Notes: generated by a model from the letters alone, not told the origin. A DNA stretch of 64,000 nucleotides from Ianthella basta (GCA_964019415.1 OZ025869.1:6272882-6336881); one strand, 5' to 3'; positions 22,040 to 32,930 are shown, counted from the first letter of the stretch. Numbers and translations: made by a program.

Positions 22040-23500
22040 GCAAGCCAGCACAGACACCATCTTCATGCTTATGGGGACTCCATCAATGCCCATTGAGTTG
22101 GTGGAACATTGCAAAAGGTTAGTCAACAACCTAGCTTATTGGCTCTTGAAAAGAGAGCCAATGGATGGAGACGGCGATTGCCTTTTCTCATCTATTACCT
22201 TTGGGCTACTTCAGTTGGCAAGGAATGCCAATGCTCATGCTCTGGACATCTTGCAGCCTTTCACAGACAGCCCAGACATTAGCATTGATCACATTGTGCC
22301 AAATCTATGCCATGCTTAGTTGCTGAGTGGATGGGCCCCTACGCAGTCGTGTACCAGAGCTTCCTTGTGTTAACTCAGCTATTGGCTGAAGCACCTTACT
22401 TCTTGCAGTAAGGAGTTTTCTGCTGTGAGTTAGGAGACCAAACTTCCCCATGACCACCATTGTCCCAACTTACAGTGTGGCAGGGACATCAGAGCCCATT
22501 TGTATTGCTCTGACACAAGGCGAGAGTGGACACTGTGATGCAGTTATCCCAGAGATGAACAACCCGGTGGTACCAGAGCCAGAATAACCCTTCTGCACTT
22601 GTGGATGTAAGGAGGCTACTAAAAGCTGGGCATGCACTGCTACAGAACAGATGTACCCAACTAGGTGTCCGTGCCACAAGGCATCTCAACTGTGCACCTA
22701 TCTGTGCACCTATCTGTGCAAGTGCAAAGACTGCCAGAACGAACATGGAAAAAAAGTACAGCGTAGAAGTGGGCGGTATACCGGTATGTAGTTATACCGC
22801 GGTATTGTTTCAATACCATAAAGGTATATATTTGCATCTTATAAAAACTGGATACCAAAATACCGATTAGTTACTCAGTATTTCCTTGTAAACGTCACAG
22901 ATCAGGTATATTATTGATTCTTCTACGATTCGTTCGCCTTTCAAACGTTCCTAATGCTTCTATGTATGATTCTAAGAGACTTAATTGTTACCTTTGCGCA
23001 CGGCAGCCATTTTTGTGACGTCACGCTAATACAAATGTTGCGCGAACCTTGTCAACTGCATACACAAATGAAGGTACGAAATATAGATCACCATCTGTCC
23101 TAGCCTTAGAAGTTGTCATCTACCATATACATGCAAGTAACAGCGATTTGCATGTCAGGAATTTATTTTGCTCAAAATAGTAGGTATGTAGTTATACCGC
23201 AATATTTTTATCAAGAATACCGAGGTACTATATTTGCCAATACTGCCCACCCCTAGTACAGCGTGTACTACAGATGTAGTGCCCAAGGCCAAAAGGACGA
23301 GGGCCCACCTTCATTACCAGAACTGAAGGGCAGAAAGGGGCAGCAATTCATGCTTGGTGCCGGTGAAATACCAAGAACTGGTCCATGGACCAATTTGGAA
23401 TTCTTTGTAGCAACGGCCATACTCAGGAAAGCATCATGTCATGACATACAGATAAGTAAGCACTGCAGAGGCTGTCAAGGCAGTGGCAATGGCGCTTAAC
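22040..23500 (+). pseudogene. OTU-CXC protein pseudogene, split by a hAT-type MITE
   Basis: The plus strand has an OTU cysteine-protease opening MDGDGDCLFSSITFGLLQ (22161 onward, Asp and Cys of the catalytic site present), an ELGDQT stretch, and the OTU histidine region GESGHCDAVI (about 22520). A CXC/CRC-type cysteine domain follows: CTCGCKEATKS (22594), RCPCHKASQLC, CKCKDCQNEHGKK (ending 22755), with a 12-bp tandem duplication inside. The MITE at 22764-23255 interrupts just after GKK. Beyond it GEIPRTGPWTNLEFF continues the same family. Several frameshifts and stops are present. OTU plus CXC is an architecture I know from multi-copy cnidarian and sponge proteins. The RecQ-like piece at 23520 lies immediately downstream. 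Confidence 0.68.
22764..23255. mobile_element. hAT-type non-autonomous element (MITE), 492 bp
   Basis: Perfect 8-bp target duplication GTACAGCG at 22756-22763 and 23256-23263. Ends are inverted: left TAGAAGTGGGCGGTAT, right (reverse complement) TAGGGGTGGGCAGTAT. Eight-bp duplications and TAG-starting ends are typical of hAT elements. The interior is rich in GGTATAC/ATACCG motifs and has no coding potential. Confidence 0.9.
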
Positions 23501-23730
23501 CTTAGCGGTTCGTTGCAAGGAGGTCTTGTCCCAGGTACTGGATTTGCTGGAAATTGACCAGCTGAGAAGCAAGCAAGAAGAGGCAATGCTTACCTTCCTT
23601 AGTGGGAAAGATACTTTTGTTTCTTTGCCAACCGGCTATGGCAAATCGATCATCTTTGGAATCTTGCCTCTGGTACATCTACTGTTAGGTCACTGTCAGT
23701 ATAACTGTAGTATATCACATACCGGGCCTT
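23500..23730 (+). pseudogene. RecQ-like helicase N-terminal fragment
   Basis: LRSKQEEAMLTFLSGKDTF then VSLPTGYGKSIIFGILPLV give the RecQ motif 0 and Walker A (GYGKS). It is close to the element-borne copy at 54238 ([17 protein letters not shown]). Nothing downstream continues the helicase; the sequence runs into a non-coding region and a minisatellite. Only motifs 0 and I are present. Confidence 0.78.
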
Positions 23731-23926
23731 GAAATGGTATGCATGTCATTCCATCACCTACCTATTACAATTTTGTTAACTCTAACTAAAGTAGCTAGCT
23801 ATAGCTAGCAGGCAACACTGTTGGGACTAACATATACATTCATTTCATTGCCACGCCTGCAGGTACAAGTGGCAGTATTGTCGTCTGTATAAGCCCATTG
23901 ACATCACTGATGATATACCGTATATA

Positions 23927-24160
23927 GTAGTGGTGTAGTAGAGACACAGTCGGTAGTAGTGTAGTAGAGACACAGTCGGTAGTAGTGTAGTAGAGGCACA
24001 GTCAGTAGTGGTGTAGTAGAGACACAGTCAGTAGTGGTGTAGTAGAGGCACAGTCAGTAGTGGTGTAGTAGAGGCACAGTCAGTAGTAGTGTAGTAGAGA
24101 CACAGTCAGTAGTGGTGTAGTAGAGGCACAATCAGTAGTGGTGTAGTAGAGGCACAGTCA
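23927..24160 (+). repeat. 26-bp minisatellite, nine units
   Basis: Nine head-to-tail units of GTAGTGGTGTAGTAGAG(A/G)CACAGTC(A/G), differing at a few positions. Not a CRISPR array: the units are contiguous with no spacers. Confidence 0.92.
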
Positions 24161-24299
24161 GTGTGGTGCAGACAATTCTAGGCTGTCAGCTCGCTCACCA
24201 ATGACCTCCTCCAGCTTCTCGAGGGTACTTTGCAGCCTTTCTAGCTTCCATAGGTTGGCAAGACACTGGGAACAGAGTACAGCCTCTCTGCACTGCACA

Positions 24300-24605
24300 T
24301 CCCTGAAGTCATCAACGCTTTTGCCTCCTCATCAATCTGTACTATTTGCCCTTGTCCACCCAGTTCAATAGTCATCCCAAGCAATTGAGTGCTACAGACT
24401 TCCCTCAGCCACTGGTACACTGCGCAGGCTGTGTTCTCATCTACTTCCATCACCTTTGAGCAGTCTGTCACGGGAAATTCCCATGCCCACCAGTGGATGA
24501 GAAGAAGCCACTTCTGCAGTGACAGTCGAGACTTTGAAAAGAAGCTGCCATTGCGAATGGACACACACTTCTTGCATTGAGGACACCGCCACCTATTTAT
24601 TTAAT
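24300..24605 (-). pseudogene. Merlin / ISXO2-like transposase N-terminal fragment
   Basis: The minus strand reads WRCPQCKKCVSIRNGSFFSK, then LSLQKWLLLIHWWAWEFPVT, then TACAVYQWLREVCSTQLL and GGQGQIVQIDE. This is the zinc pair, helical region and first catalytic aspartate (QIDE) of the ISXO2/Merlin-type DDE family. Homology ends after QIDE; what follows to about 24240 is unrelated. The rest of the catalytic domain is missing here. Confidence 0.8.
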
Positions 24606-24779
24606 TGAACACAATGTATTTATTGTACAACTTTATGCATGTTTTTAAATTAGTATAATTATTGCATGATTGCAGCGTACCTGTGACCATCACTTGTATC
24701 ACTGCGAATTTAGTGAACTGAAAGCTGAAAATGGATTGACCGCATGGTACACTGACCCTGATCCTTTGGGCTCCAATGC

Positions 24780-24995
24780 ATGCATGAAAAAAAGACGTGA
24801 TCTCTTCAAACCCTTTCAACTTGAACATGCCAGCAAGCTCTTCTCTACAGAGTGGGCAATTTCTGCTGTTGTTAGCCCAGCATTCAAAGCATGACTTACA
24901 TCCAATGATTGTTCCACAGCAAGGCGATACCATTGGCTTCTTACAGGTGACCTTGCAGATGCAACATTTCAATCTCTTCTGGCAGTTAATCAGTA
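24780..24995 (-). CDS. RING-finger exon (partial gene)
   Basis: Minus strand: CCICKVTCKKPMVSPCCG, IGCKSCFECWANNSRNCP, LCREE. The Cys spacing fits a RING-type zinc finger with CC and GC replacing some usual positions, as in C-terminal RINGs of several cnidarian and fish multi-copy proteins; partner would be a ubiquitin-conjugating enzyme. KLKGFEEITSFF follows. Upstream exons were not identified. Gene boundaries are unknown, and the Merlin-like piece directly downstream on the same strand may or may not belong to the same transcript. Confidence 0.5.
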
Positions 24996-25256
24996 AATAT
25001 TTAGATTCTCGTACATACAAACATGTTCAGCAAAGGGAGCAATGAAACGAATAGGAAATGATTAATACAATTACATAGCATAACACTACACTTAAATAAA
25101 GTAAAGCATAACACAAGTTGTGCTTCACTGTTATCTAGTCAGCCAGTCTCTTCTTGATTTGGTGTATGAAAATGATGTGTGCACTCCTCTGTAATCTCTA
25201 TAATATGTATGCTAGACTGTCCTTTTTACTTTCAGCTTCCATGCCTTGGGTACTTA

Positions 25257-25280
25257 GGGACGGTCTAGCTAGCCTAACTA
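25257..25280 (-). repeat. Degenerate end of a RecQ/DUF6589-type element
   Basis: GGGACGGTCTAGCTAGCC then TAACTA resembles the right terminal repeat of the element ending at 61592 (GGGACGGTCTAGCGAGCC then AGACTA). It lies downstream of the RecQ piece at 23500, as expected for that family's right end, but only a single 24-base match supports it. Confidence 0.4.
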
Positions 25281-25719
25281 TAAATAGCAATCGTGCAAAG
25301 ATGGGATCAATGGTAATGATACCAATTTAATTGCGCAGTACTTGCCCAGGTGTCAATGCACCTAAAATACCACTCATTTTTGAAGAAACCTGTTCCATGG
25401 TTGCTTTCATCCCCTTTGATGTTGATTCCGCCTTTACACATTTAAGTGTGCTCGGTCATGTTGGGTGAAAAGGGCTGTATTCCTTTGCATTACCGTGGCT
25501 AGATAGTACAGGGGTAAAGCCTGCACTAAGTCGATAGGAGACAAAGCAGAGGTGGTGCGGGCTATTAAAGGAATCTCCAAAAATGGACGATATAGCCAAA
25601 TGCTAAGAACATTGATGGCTACAAATGAAGGAAGACTGCAGGAGTACTATAAATTCACATGCTACACAAAGGACTGCATATAGTCAAGGTGACTCCTGGC
25701 ATATAGTACTATTACCCTT

Positions 25720-26170
25720 GGGCCTCTTTCAAAGAATGACTTCTTCAAATCAAGACTTCTATTTGAGCACCGCAGCCTATATGCCATAGTACTGCATGTG
25801 CATGAGTTGTGGCCATAATGGATGACAAGACAAATGTCACTGATGACCACCCCCCTTGTTGTGAAGCATCATGCAGATCTGGTACCAAGTGATCATGCCC
25901 CAAAACAGCTCTTGCGTAGTTGAAGTCACTATCCTCTGTGCTAGGTAAAATTTCCATTTCTTGTCTTAAAGATGTTACTTTCCACATTGCGGAGTACGAA
26001 TTTGTCAACGAAGGAGCCCACAGTGTCGTGAAGGTACTGCTTCCTGTTGAATGCTGACAATGCGATGTGTTTGGGAGGGAAGACATGATTGGTTGGCAAG
26101 TTGTCCACCAAAGACATTCTGATAAATTCCAGTGCGGCAGCAGTGACATGAGCCTTCAGGACCAAGTCAA
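25720..26170 (-). pseudogene. DUF6589-like fragment
   Basis: Minus strand pieces DFFDLVLKAHVTAAALEFIR, NRKQYLHDTVGSFVDKFVL and, in another frame, SDFNYARAVLGHDHLVPDL then HDASQQGG resemble the C-terminal half of proteins I associate with DUF6589 (the NYAxxVL...L.DA..EGD region). At least one frameshift is present. It abuts the Gypsy fossil at about 26170. N-terminal parts of a related gene lie at 54600-57040. The family name is from memory of the motif pattern and should be checked. Confidence 0.5.
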
Positions 26171-27660
26171 AGAAATCTCCTTGTCCAGCTGGGAGTACTT
26201 CTCCGCCAGGGTGAGTGTGACCTGCTGGCAAAAGTGATAGGCTGCATCTGTCCATCCTCAAACTGGTGTGACAGTACTGCTCCTATGCCATACGGGGAAG
26301 CATCACAGTTCAACACTACCGGTCTGGATTGTAGTGGACCAACACTCTGGATAATGTAAGTTCCTCTTTGGTCTTCTGAAAAGCTGTGGCCTGAGCTGGC
26401 CCCCTTGTCCACTTCTGTGTTTTCTGCAGCAATTTATACAGGGGAGCCAGCATATGTGAGAGGTTAGGTAGGAACTTACTGTAATAGTCAATGAGTCCCA
26501 GGAAGGAATTCAACTGTGTCACGCCCTGCGGGGTTGGTGCGGCAGTGATGGCACAAATCTTCTCTGTTGTGGGGTGCAGTCCCTCTGCCGAGGTAATGTG
26601 GCCCAGGTATTCCACCGACATGAAGGCACACTTGTCCTTCTCCAAACAAATCCCTGCCTCTCAGAGATTACCTGCAAGGACGTGGTGCTGCTTCTGGGTC
26701 AACCTGTAACTTTGGTGTGGTGCCATGAATGCAGCCCAGCTTGGGACCAAACACTGCTCCATGCCTCTCCAGAACCTCATAGTGTCTCCTGGACTTGAGT
26801 GTTCAAGAAGGATTTTCAGTTGAGCTTGATCTTTGACTGCCAGTCCCTGCCCTGCAAGCTAGGGCCCTCTCCAGCAACCACCACAAGGGATAACTGCTCT
26901 TCCTGTCCTAGGTGCTACACCTTGATAGTCACCCTGCCCCTTACAAGAATATCTTCCCCTGTATAGGTGCATAGCTTTTCTTCAGAGGGGTCCAGCTGCA
27001 GTGTTGGTGTGTGCTCTCAAAGATTGTCCAAGGTTGTCTGACTGATGAGTGTAACAGAGGATCCTATGTCCACCTCCATTGGTATGTTCACCTGCTCCAA
27101 TAGCATATTCACGCGTACAGGTACAACCTGAGGTTGTGACAACTTGAAATTGTCATATGATGAGTCCTCCTTGGAGTTGACATCATCCTCAGTGACAATC
27201 TGGTGAGTACATAGTGACTGGCATTTCTTCTTTCCCTTGTGCTCCTGGTCCCGAGTCCCTTACTGCAGCATGCCTTCTGAATGTGTCCTACTTTGCCACA
27301 GTGGCAGCATTTGGCAGCCTTGATCTTGCAGTCCTGTGCAAGATGACTGGTGCTGTTGCAACAATAACAGATGGTGGGTGCCCCTCCATGAACGACCATC
27401 ACACTTGAACTGGCCAGCTTGGGGCCCTGCCTCTGGCCTGCTTGTAGCTCTTTCACATTCTTCTCTGCCACTTCAGGTACAGGTCGAAAGCCTTTTGAAA
27501 TGCGAGGTCTGGTTCTGTGAGTAGGCGTTTCTGGAGGCGGCTGTCCCTGACTCGACACACCAGGTGATAACGTAGCATGTCATCAAGTGATGCTGCGAAC
27601 TCGCAATGTTCCGTCAAACGGAGCAGCTCAGCCACAAATTTGGTGAATGACCTTCATTAG
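26171..27660 (-). mobile_element. Gypsy/Ty3 LTR retrotransposon fossil, third copy
   Basis: Minus strand order: gag (about 27635-27450), CCHC knuckles (CYCCNSTSHLAQDC and CCHCGKVGHIQKAC, about 27370-27270), protease-proximal region, then the reverse transcriptase thumb (FMSVEYLGHITSAEG, LNSFLGLIDYYSKFLPNLSH, about 26620-26460) and the RNase H opening (VVLNCDASPYGIGAVLSHQF, about 26300). It shares family-level nucleotide similarity with 3346-5165, e.g. around 26710-26770 and 4045-4110. It is fragmentary, with several breaks; no LTRs found. Confidence 0.87.
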
Positions 27661-27689
27661 CAATGGTAACCGGCCCTTACTTTAATGAA

Positions 27690-28145
27690 CTTACTGGACC
27701 ATTGGTAGCAATCCCTCTTCCCTGTGGGCCAGATTGGGGGGGAGTTGACTGAATCAGCTTTTCACCCACTTTTATTAAATTGATGCGATGGGTTGGTGGA
27801 ATGCAAAGGTATGCGTTATGGTTACACCTCGAGCTAACAACACCAAACCACTAAGGCTGATGTCCACAACCTTCCTGAGTACACCGGAAGTTCAAATCAA
27901 TGGGGCAGCTTTGAAATCCCCTTTACGATTTGTCTTTACCCAGTTGAGAAATCAATGGCCGACTGTGGCCAGCCAATAACCAACTCTCTATTGAGCAATG
28001 AACGGCCTTGAGGAACTACGTTGCAGGCAAACTGCAAAACCCCAATCAGATGCTCGAGTTCCTTTCTAGTTCAGAATTTCTATAACTGCCACTCTGATAG
28101 CTCGGACTGAAGCCTTGCCAGCTTATTATCTGGCTTGCATAGTGA
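27690..28145. other. Stretch without recognisable genes
   Basis: Sits between the Gypsy and DIRS-like fossils. No motif recognised on either strand. Confidence 0.4.
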
Positions 28146-28149
28146 CGGT

Positions 28150-29120
28150 ATCTAACCAGATACCACGAAAGATAGCTCCGTAGCTGGCCCAACTATCTTG
28201 TCCTCAGCTAATGGAATGCCCAGGATTTCACAAATATTAAGCATGCTAGACAGATGTGACTCACACTTGTGAGACCCTGAACCCAGCACCAAATGATCAT
28301 CCAGATAGTGGATGACCCTAGCAATACCCCTGTCCCAAAGGATCCACTCGAGAGCATCAGCGTAGGCATTGAAAAGCATCAGGGCTGATCTGATGCCAAA
28401 TGGTAATTGCATAATCAATGAAGGCAGTGCCCTGCCACTGCATGCCCAACAGGTGTCAGTCATCAGGGTGTACTGGGATAATACGGAAGGCACTGGCAAC
28501 ATTAATCTTGGCCAAAAACGCCAGTGTATAGAATTAGATGAGCGACATCATCGATCCTTGAGTACTGCATACTGGCATTGGATTCTGAAATGCCATCATT
28601 GACGCTGTTCTCGGAAGGATGGGATAGATCAACAAATTGGCCTCCATTCTCCCAGCTTATTAGCTTTGGGGATAACACCAAACCGATTGAAAATGACTCC
28701 GGGAAGCTCAGCTGTGCTGAAAGGACCTGCCAAGTTTCCTGCAGCTTGTTCAGCATCCAAGTAAGCTTGGACTACTGGGCGAGCCAATGCCAATGGCATG
28801 TTAGCCACAGCTGACCGGCATGAGGAGGATGGTTTGAACCCAATCCATACACCTGACCGCAAACCATCGAGTAGCAACTGGACCCACACCTGGTTAGGGT
28901 AACCCGAGAGTAGATTCGCCCATGCCTCCACATGTAGAGGTGTGTTAACTATACAAGCCTCAGGGGGCAGCGCAGGGATAGGCCTGACCACATGCAGACA
29001 TGAAGCCCTATTCAGAGAACAGAAGTGACTGGCATGTGAGAGGGCAGCCCTCCAACACTTTGGTTGCCAAGTCACAGCACCTAAGAGAGTGCACATTGAA
29101 TATAACATGCAAGCCACAAT
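28150..29120 (-). mobile_element. DIRS-like retroelement fossil, reverse transcriptase region
   Basis: Minus strand: LSGYPNQVWVQLLLDGLRSG, WIGFKPSSSC, GPFSTAELPGVIFNRFGVIP (about 28700), HPSENSVNDGISESNA, LPFGIRSALMLFNAYADALE (about 28390) and VIHYLDDHLVLGSGSHKCE (about 28300). The LDD catalytic box followed by a C...L...C...G.PLA..K pattern is typical of DIRS/tyrosine-recombinase retroelements rather than Gypsy. RNase H and recombinase parts were not seen. The element is incomplete and broken in several places. Confidence 0.78.
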
Positions 29121-29330
29121 GAAGCGAGAACTAATAAATAACCACCAAAAACATTGAGAATTACCAAGTATCGCAGACTGATAGACAATGTTGAATAACC
29201 AGATATAGACAACACGTAAATGTGCAGAGCATAGATGAAGACATAGTCAGAGGAGAGGCTACACACAAATAGTGAACTAATCGAAACCACAGTATGCAAC
29301 AGAAATACAGACATGGTAAATAAGTGACAG

Positions 29331-31015
29331 CTATGGGTTAAACTGGATTAGGCTGCTGTCTTCTTGTTTGTGGGAGCTCCAGAATGACAAACTCCAGCTT
29401 TGTCCTTTGGACTGAAGCAGACTGGACTTGCATGGTCGGAATGAGCAAGTTCCCTCATTCCATTTAAAGCAGGCGTTAATGGACTTGGGGTGTTTCCCCT
29501 TGTTAGCTGCTGCCGAAGAACTTGCAGCTCCGCTCTGAACAGCCGGGAAGGCCCACAACTCCTGGTCAAGCTTTTCCCAGGGAAAACCTGGGTTGGCGAC
29601 TGCTATGCTTGGGCTGCTCTCTTGTATGCCGCCAAGCATCCCCAGGGAGCTTGGGCTGATAGATGTCTTCTTCTCATTCATTGCAAGATCATCCAACTTC
29701 TTGAAGAAGACATCCGTCTTTTCGCTACGGAATGGCAGGGGGCGCTTAGTAAGGAATTTAGTCTGTCCATGGCCTTTAGTCTCTTCCTCACCACTCTCTT
29801 CACTGAACATGAGCTGGTGATCAATAAGTTTCCTCCACTGAACTTCAGAGGACTCTGCAAGGTTGCATTTTTCGAGTGACACTGCTCGTTTCTTGCGTTT
29901 CTGCCAGAATGAAGGTAATAGTGATATATGAAATTAGCACAGCCATATATACAATCTATATAATGTCTTACCCTTGCAATACGTCCCTCCTTCCTTCTCT
30001 CTTTCTTCCTCTTTACAGAAACCTCCCTCCTTCGTCTGGATTCTTCTTCTCTACAGGTTCTGTAATATCTCTTGGCTGCATCTAGGACACACAAAATTAG
30101 GTCAAATTACCAATACAACTTATAACTATAGCTATCATACCAATAATTATTCAGGTTCAATTCACAGTTACCTGTCACGGCAAACGAACTGAAATCGGAA
30201 TGGGTTGATCTCACTTCTTGCACCAGAGTATCCAGTGTTACCTGGTTTTGGGGGCTTTTCAGAGTAGACCTGAGGTGTATGGAACACAAACTGAAAGGAT
30301 CAGCAACCTCACACTCATGCATTGAACCAAATGAGCACATATATGCACATGGCACAACTTACAGTGGGTCCAGAGATCAGCCAAGAAAGGGATCCCTGTG
30401 ATCATCTTCTGTCAGTAGTTTCTTGTAAACTTGCCTTGTCTCCCTCTGGATGAAGAGAAGAAACGAAACAAGGCACAAACAAGGTAACACACGGAATCAC
30501 AGTTTTCATGCTACTAGCTAGTTGGCTAGCTATAGCTAGCTAATGGTATAAGCCATGGTTATGATCACTATAAATAGTCACTCAACCTTGCCTGAGGTGT
30601 AAGTGCCTCACCCTGAGTTCATCAGTAACTGTAGCTTTCCCCTTTTCCTGTGCACGACTTGTACTGCCCTCTCCTTTCGTCCCAACTCTTCAACTTGGGC
30701 TTCTAGTGCTCCCAGTCTCACATTGAATCTCTTTACAATGGCATTTGTCTCTCTTAGCAGAGACATGAAGGATGTTTTGTTCCCGGAAATGCTATCAATG
30801 CTCTGGTGTGGTGTAAACATTGTACTGTCAAGTGACAACACTGAAGCATTTGGAGTGCTAGTTGTCCTCACTGAGCTGCTCCCTAGCTCAACGTCTTCCA
30901 AGTCTACCTGTTCATCTAGAACTGATTCCTCCGAAGGCAGGTCTTCAAGCTCTGAATCTGTTAGAAGAATGTCTTCAGGGTCAGGAGTTGCTGTGCGTTG
31001 GGCTGATGTAGCCAT
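29331..31015 (-). CDS. Intron-bearing ORF1-like gene next to the DIRS-like fossil
   Basis: Start at 31015 (MATSAQRTATPDPEDILLTD); exon 1 (to about 30610) is acidic, then a coiled coil (LGALEAQVEELGRKE). Exon-like blocks with GT/AG borders follow: RETRQVYKKLL (about 30450), a block near 30270-30180, the basic AKRYYRTCREEESRRRRE exon (30072-29970) and a long last exon (about 29905-29331) with QLMFSEESGEEE, KRPLPFRSEKTDVFFKKLDD and a Cys-containing tail (ACFKWNEGTC). The plus-strand gene at 48384-49560 has the same exon order. The tail and position beside a DIRS-like RT suggest an ORF1/gag-like role; a host gene family is the alternative. Whether it is whole is not clear. Confidence 0.5.
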
Positions 31016-31019
31016 AGCT

Positions 31020-32500
31020 GAAGTTCACCAAAAGTAGGCCTAGGAGGATCAACCAGTATAAGCATTTCTTGAAATTGGTGCCATTGCCATATATGGATAT
31101 GCACTCTGCTTATGCGCATGCTCAGTGTAGCGCAGGTGCACGTGGGAGGTGGGCCCATAGAACCCCAGATTCATGTGGGCAAAGGGGTATCAGAGGTAGA
31201 ACTTTACGCCTGTCTGTTGCACGCATCGTCGAATGGCTTCACGCCATGCTGATATAGGAGACGCTATTGCTAGATCTGCATCTGAAGGGTCCAAGGTATG
31301 TGCCGCAGAAACTATAGTTCTGTAACGATAGGGATGCTAGCTAGATAACCATGAGCTAGCTATGTAGCTACTGGCTGTAGCTAGATGTGAAACATTTTTA
31401 CTGCAATTAGTTTGCCTTGTCAATACGAAACAATGGATAACAGCTAGCAAATTTTGCGGGACGTTATTTTCACGAATTCTGTGAATCCGTGGAGGTTCGC
31501 GAAATTAAAATTGTGAAGATTCTTACAATTTCCCAGGGCAATATGCATGTAGGGAAGGCCTTAAACGGGTAAGTGCCCATACTAAAATTACAAGCTTTCA
31601 GCATGGTTGTTACTAGGTTGTACAAGCTTGATCGTAGCAACCTTGTTACCACCTTGTTACCACCTTGTTTCCACCTTGTTTCAACTGTGCTTTTGACACG
31701 TTTCCAGGGAGTCTACAACCTTGTATACAACTTGTAAACAAGGTTGTGAAACAAGGTTGTGGCAACCTGGCGCAAAACAAGCTTGTGACATCCTGGTGTC
31801 ACAGACATTGAATACAACCTTGTTTAGCACCAGGTTGTCAACATTAATTAATCAATCATTGATTAGTCATTACTTAATTGGTGGACACAATTATTATAGT
31901 CAGCAAGATAAAGCAAGCAGAGTTAAATACAAAGAACTCAACAGAAAAATACACTAAACTAGCTGTATGTCATATGTTAACACGTTAACATGTTCATGGG
32001 CATGTTCACACGTTGCATCTTCGCATGTTCACACGTTTGCATCTGTCACATCGGTCCCCTTTGGCTTGCATTTGTACTCCCTGCAACACTGTGCACATTT
32101 ATCACTTGCTGCATCTATTAAAACAGAACGAGCAGTTGCATGTCTGCTCTGGACAAACTCTGCAGAAAAGCAAGATGAACAAAAATATGTAAATGTGTTA
32201 TATTCACAAGATATGATAGTCTAGCAAACATTCATCAATATTGCTGTGGTGAATGCATTGCATGCAGTAAAAGAAATGGTGTATGGTATGAGAATGGGGA
32301 TAATATACATACAACTGATGCAAATAAAAATATATAATATACACTTACTGATGCATGCAGACAAAATGTCTTTATACAAGCTTCTGTTGGAGCAGGAGCC
32401 CAGAGCACTACTACTCTGTACCAGCACTTCTGGCTCGAAAAATACAGACAGCAGACAATGCATCAGTTTGGTTGGTTTTCCAAGGTTGTAACAACCATGT
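31020..32500. other. Intergenic stretch with CAACCTTGT-type short repeats
   Basis: No gene recognised. Between about 31630 and 31840 the motif CCTTGTT(A/T)CCA and its reverse complement ACAAGGTTG recur many times in both orientations. A related AACAAGGTTG/GTTAACA-rich tract occurs at 44935-45015 and 49775-49950. Confidence 0.5.
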
Positions 32501-32507
32501 AACTAGT

Positions 32508-32590
32508 TGAGAAGGAAAGGATCATAAGCGTTCACAGCAAGGCCCGATGAAAGAAGCTACGTCCGAAGACAAGCCAATGGAAAGAGCTAC
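32508..32590. repeat. Left direct repeat flanking a tRNA-like unit
   Basis: GAGAAGGAAAGGATCATAAG and following sequence to about 32586 recur at 32848-32930 with only a few differences. The pair encloses about 260 bases containing the tRNA-like sequence. Confidence 0.88.
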
Positions 32591-32684
32591 GATCCGAAGA
32601 CCTTAAGGCAACCTGTCGAAACAAGTCACGATCGGCGTCATTACTGTCCGTAGACCTTTGAAATGACTTTGGGCTGCAAAGAAA

Positions 32685-32762
32685 GTGGCGCCGCCGGGAA
32701 TCGAACCCAGGACATCTCTGGCTTTAGCTGCCAGTGCTTTAGCCACTGAGCTACGACGCCCC
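32685..32762 (-). tRNA. tRNA-like sequence (tRNA-derived repeat or tRNA pseudogene)
   Basis: The minus strand folds as a tRNA: acceptor GGGGCGT with GCGCCAC (one mismatch, one wobble), a D-arm starting AGCTCAGTGG (box A-like), an anticodon stem CTGGC/GCCAG and a T-arm with GGTTCGATTCC (box B). The anticodon loop AGCTAAA lacks U33, and the anticodon would read CTA, so a working tRNA is unlikely. A 12-bp stem TGGGCTGCAAAG / CTTTGCAGCCCA (32670-32681, 32778-32789) brackets it. Most likely a tRNA-derived SINE-like unit. Confidence 0.6.
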
Positions 32763-32847
32763 GCTGGCAACTACTCGCTTTGCAGCCCATATAAACCATG
32801 CTTGAGGTGATTGTTGCTGGATTAAAGGATAATTGCTGCCTAGAAAT

Positions 32848-32930
32848 AGCTGAGAAGGAAAGGATCATAAGCGTTCACAGCAAGGCCCGATGGAAGAAGC
32901 TACGTCCGAAGACAAGCCAATGGAAGGAGA
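32848..32930. repeat. Right direct repeat flanking the tRNA-like unit
   Basis: Second copy of 32508-32590 in the same orientation. Confidence 0.88.

Noticed and set aside
23927-24160. Regular repeats resembling a CRISPR array
   Set aside because: Units are contiguous 26-bp copies with no unique spacers, and the sequence is animal; it is a minisatellite.
25137-25260. Left end of a RecQ/DUF6589 element partner for 25257
   Set aside because: No inverted partner could be found between 20 and 25 kb; only the single degenerate end is reported.
32685-32762. Functional suppressor tRNA with anticodon CTA
   Set aside because: U33 is absent, the acceptor stem has a mismatch, and it sits inside a repeat structure; a tRNA-derived repeat is more likely.
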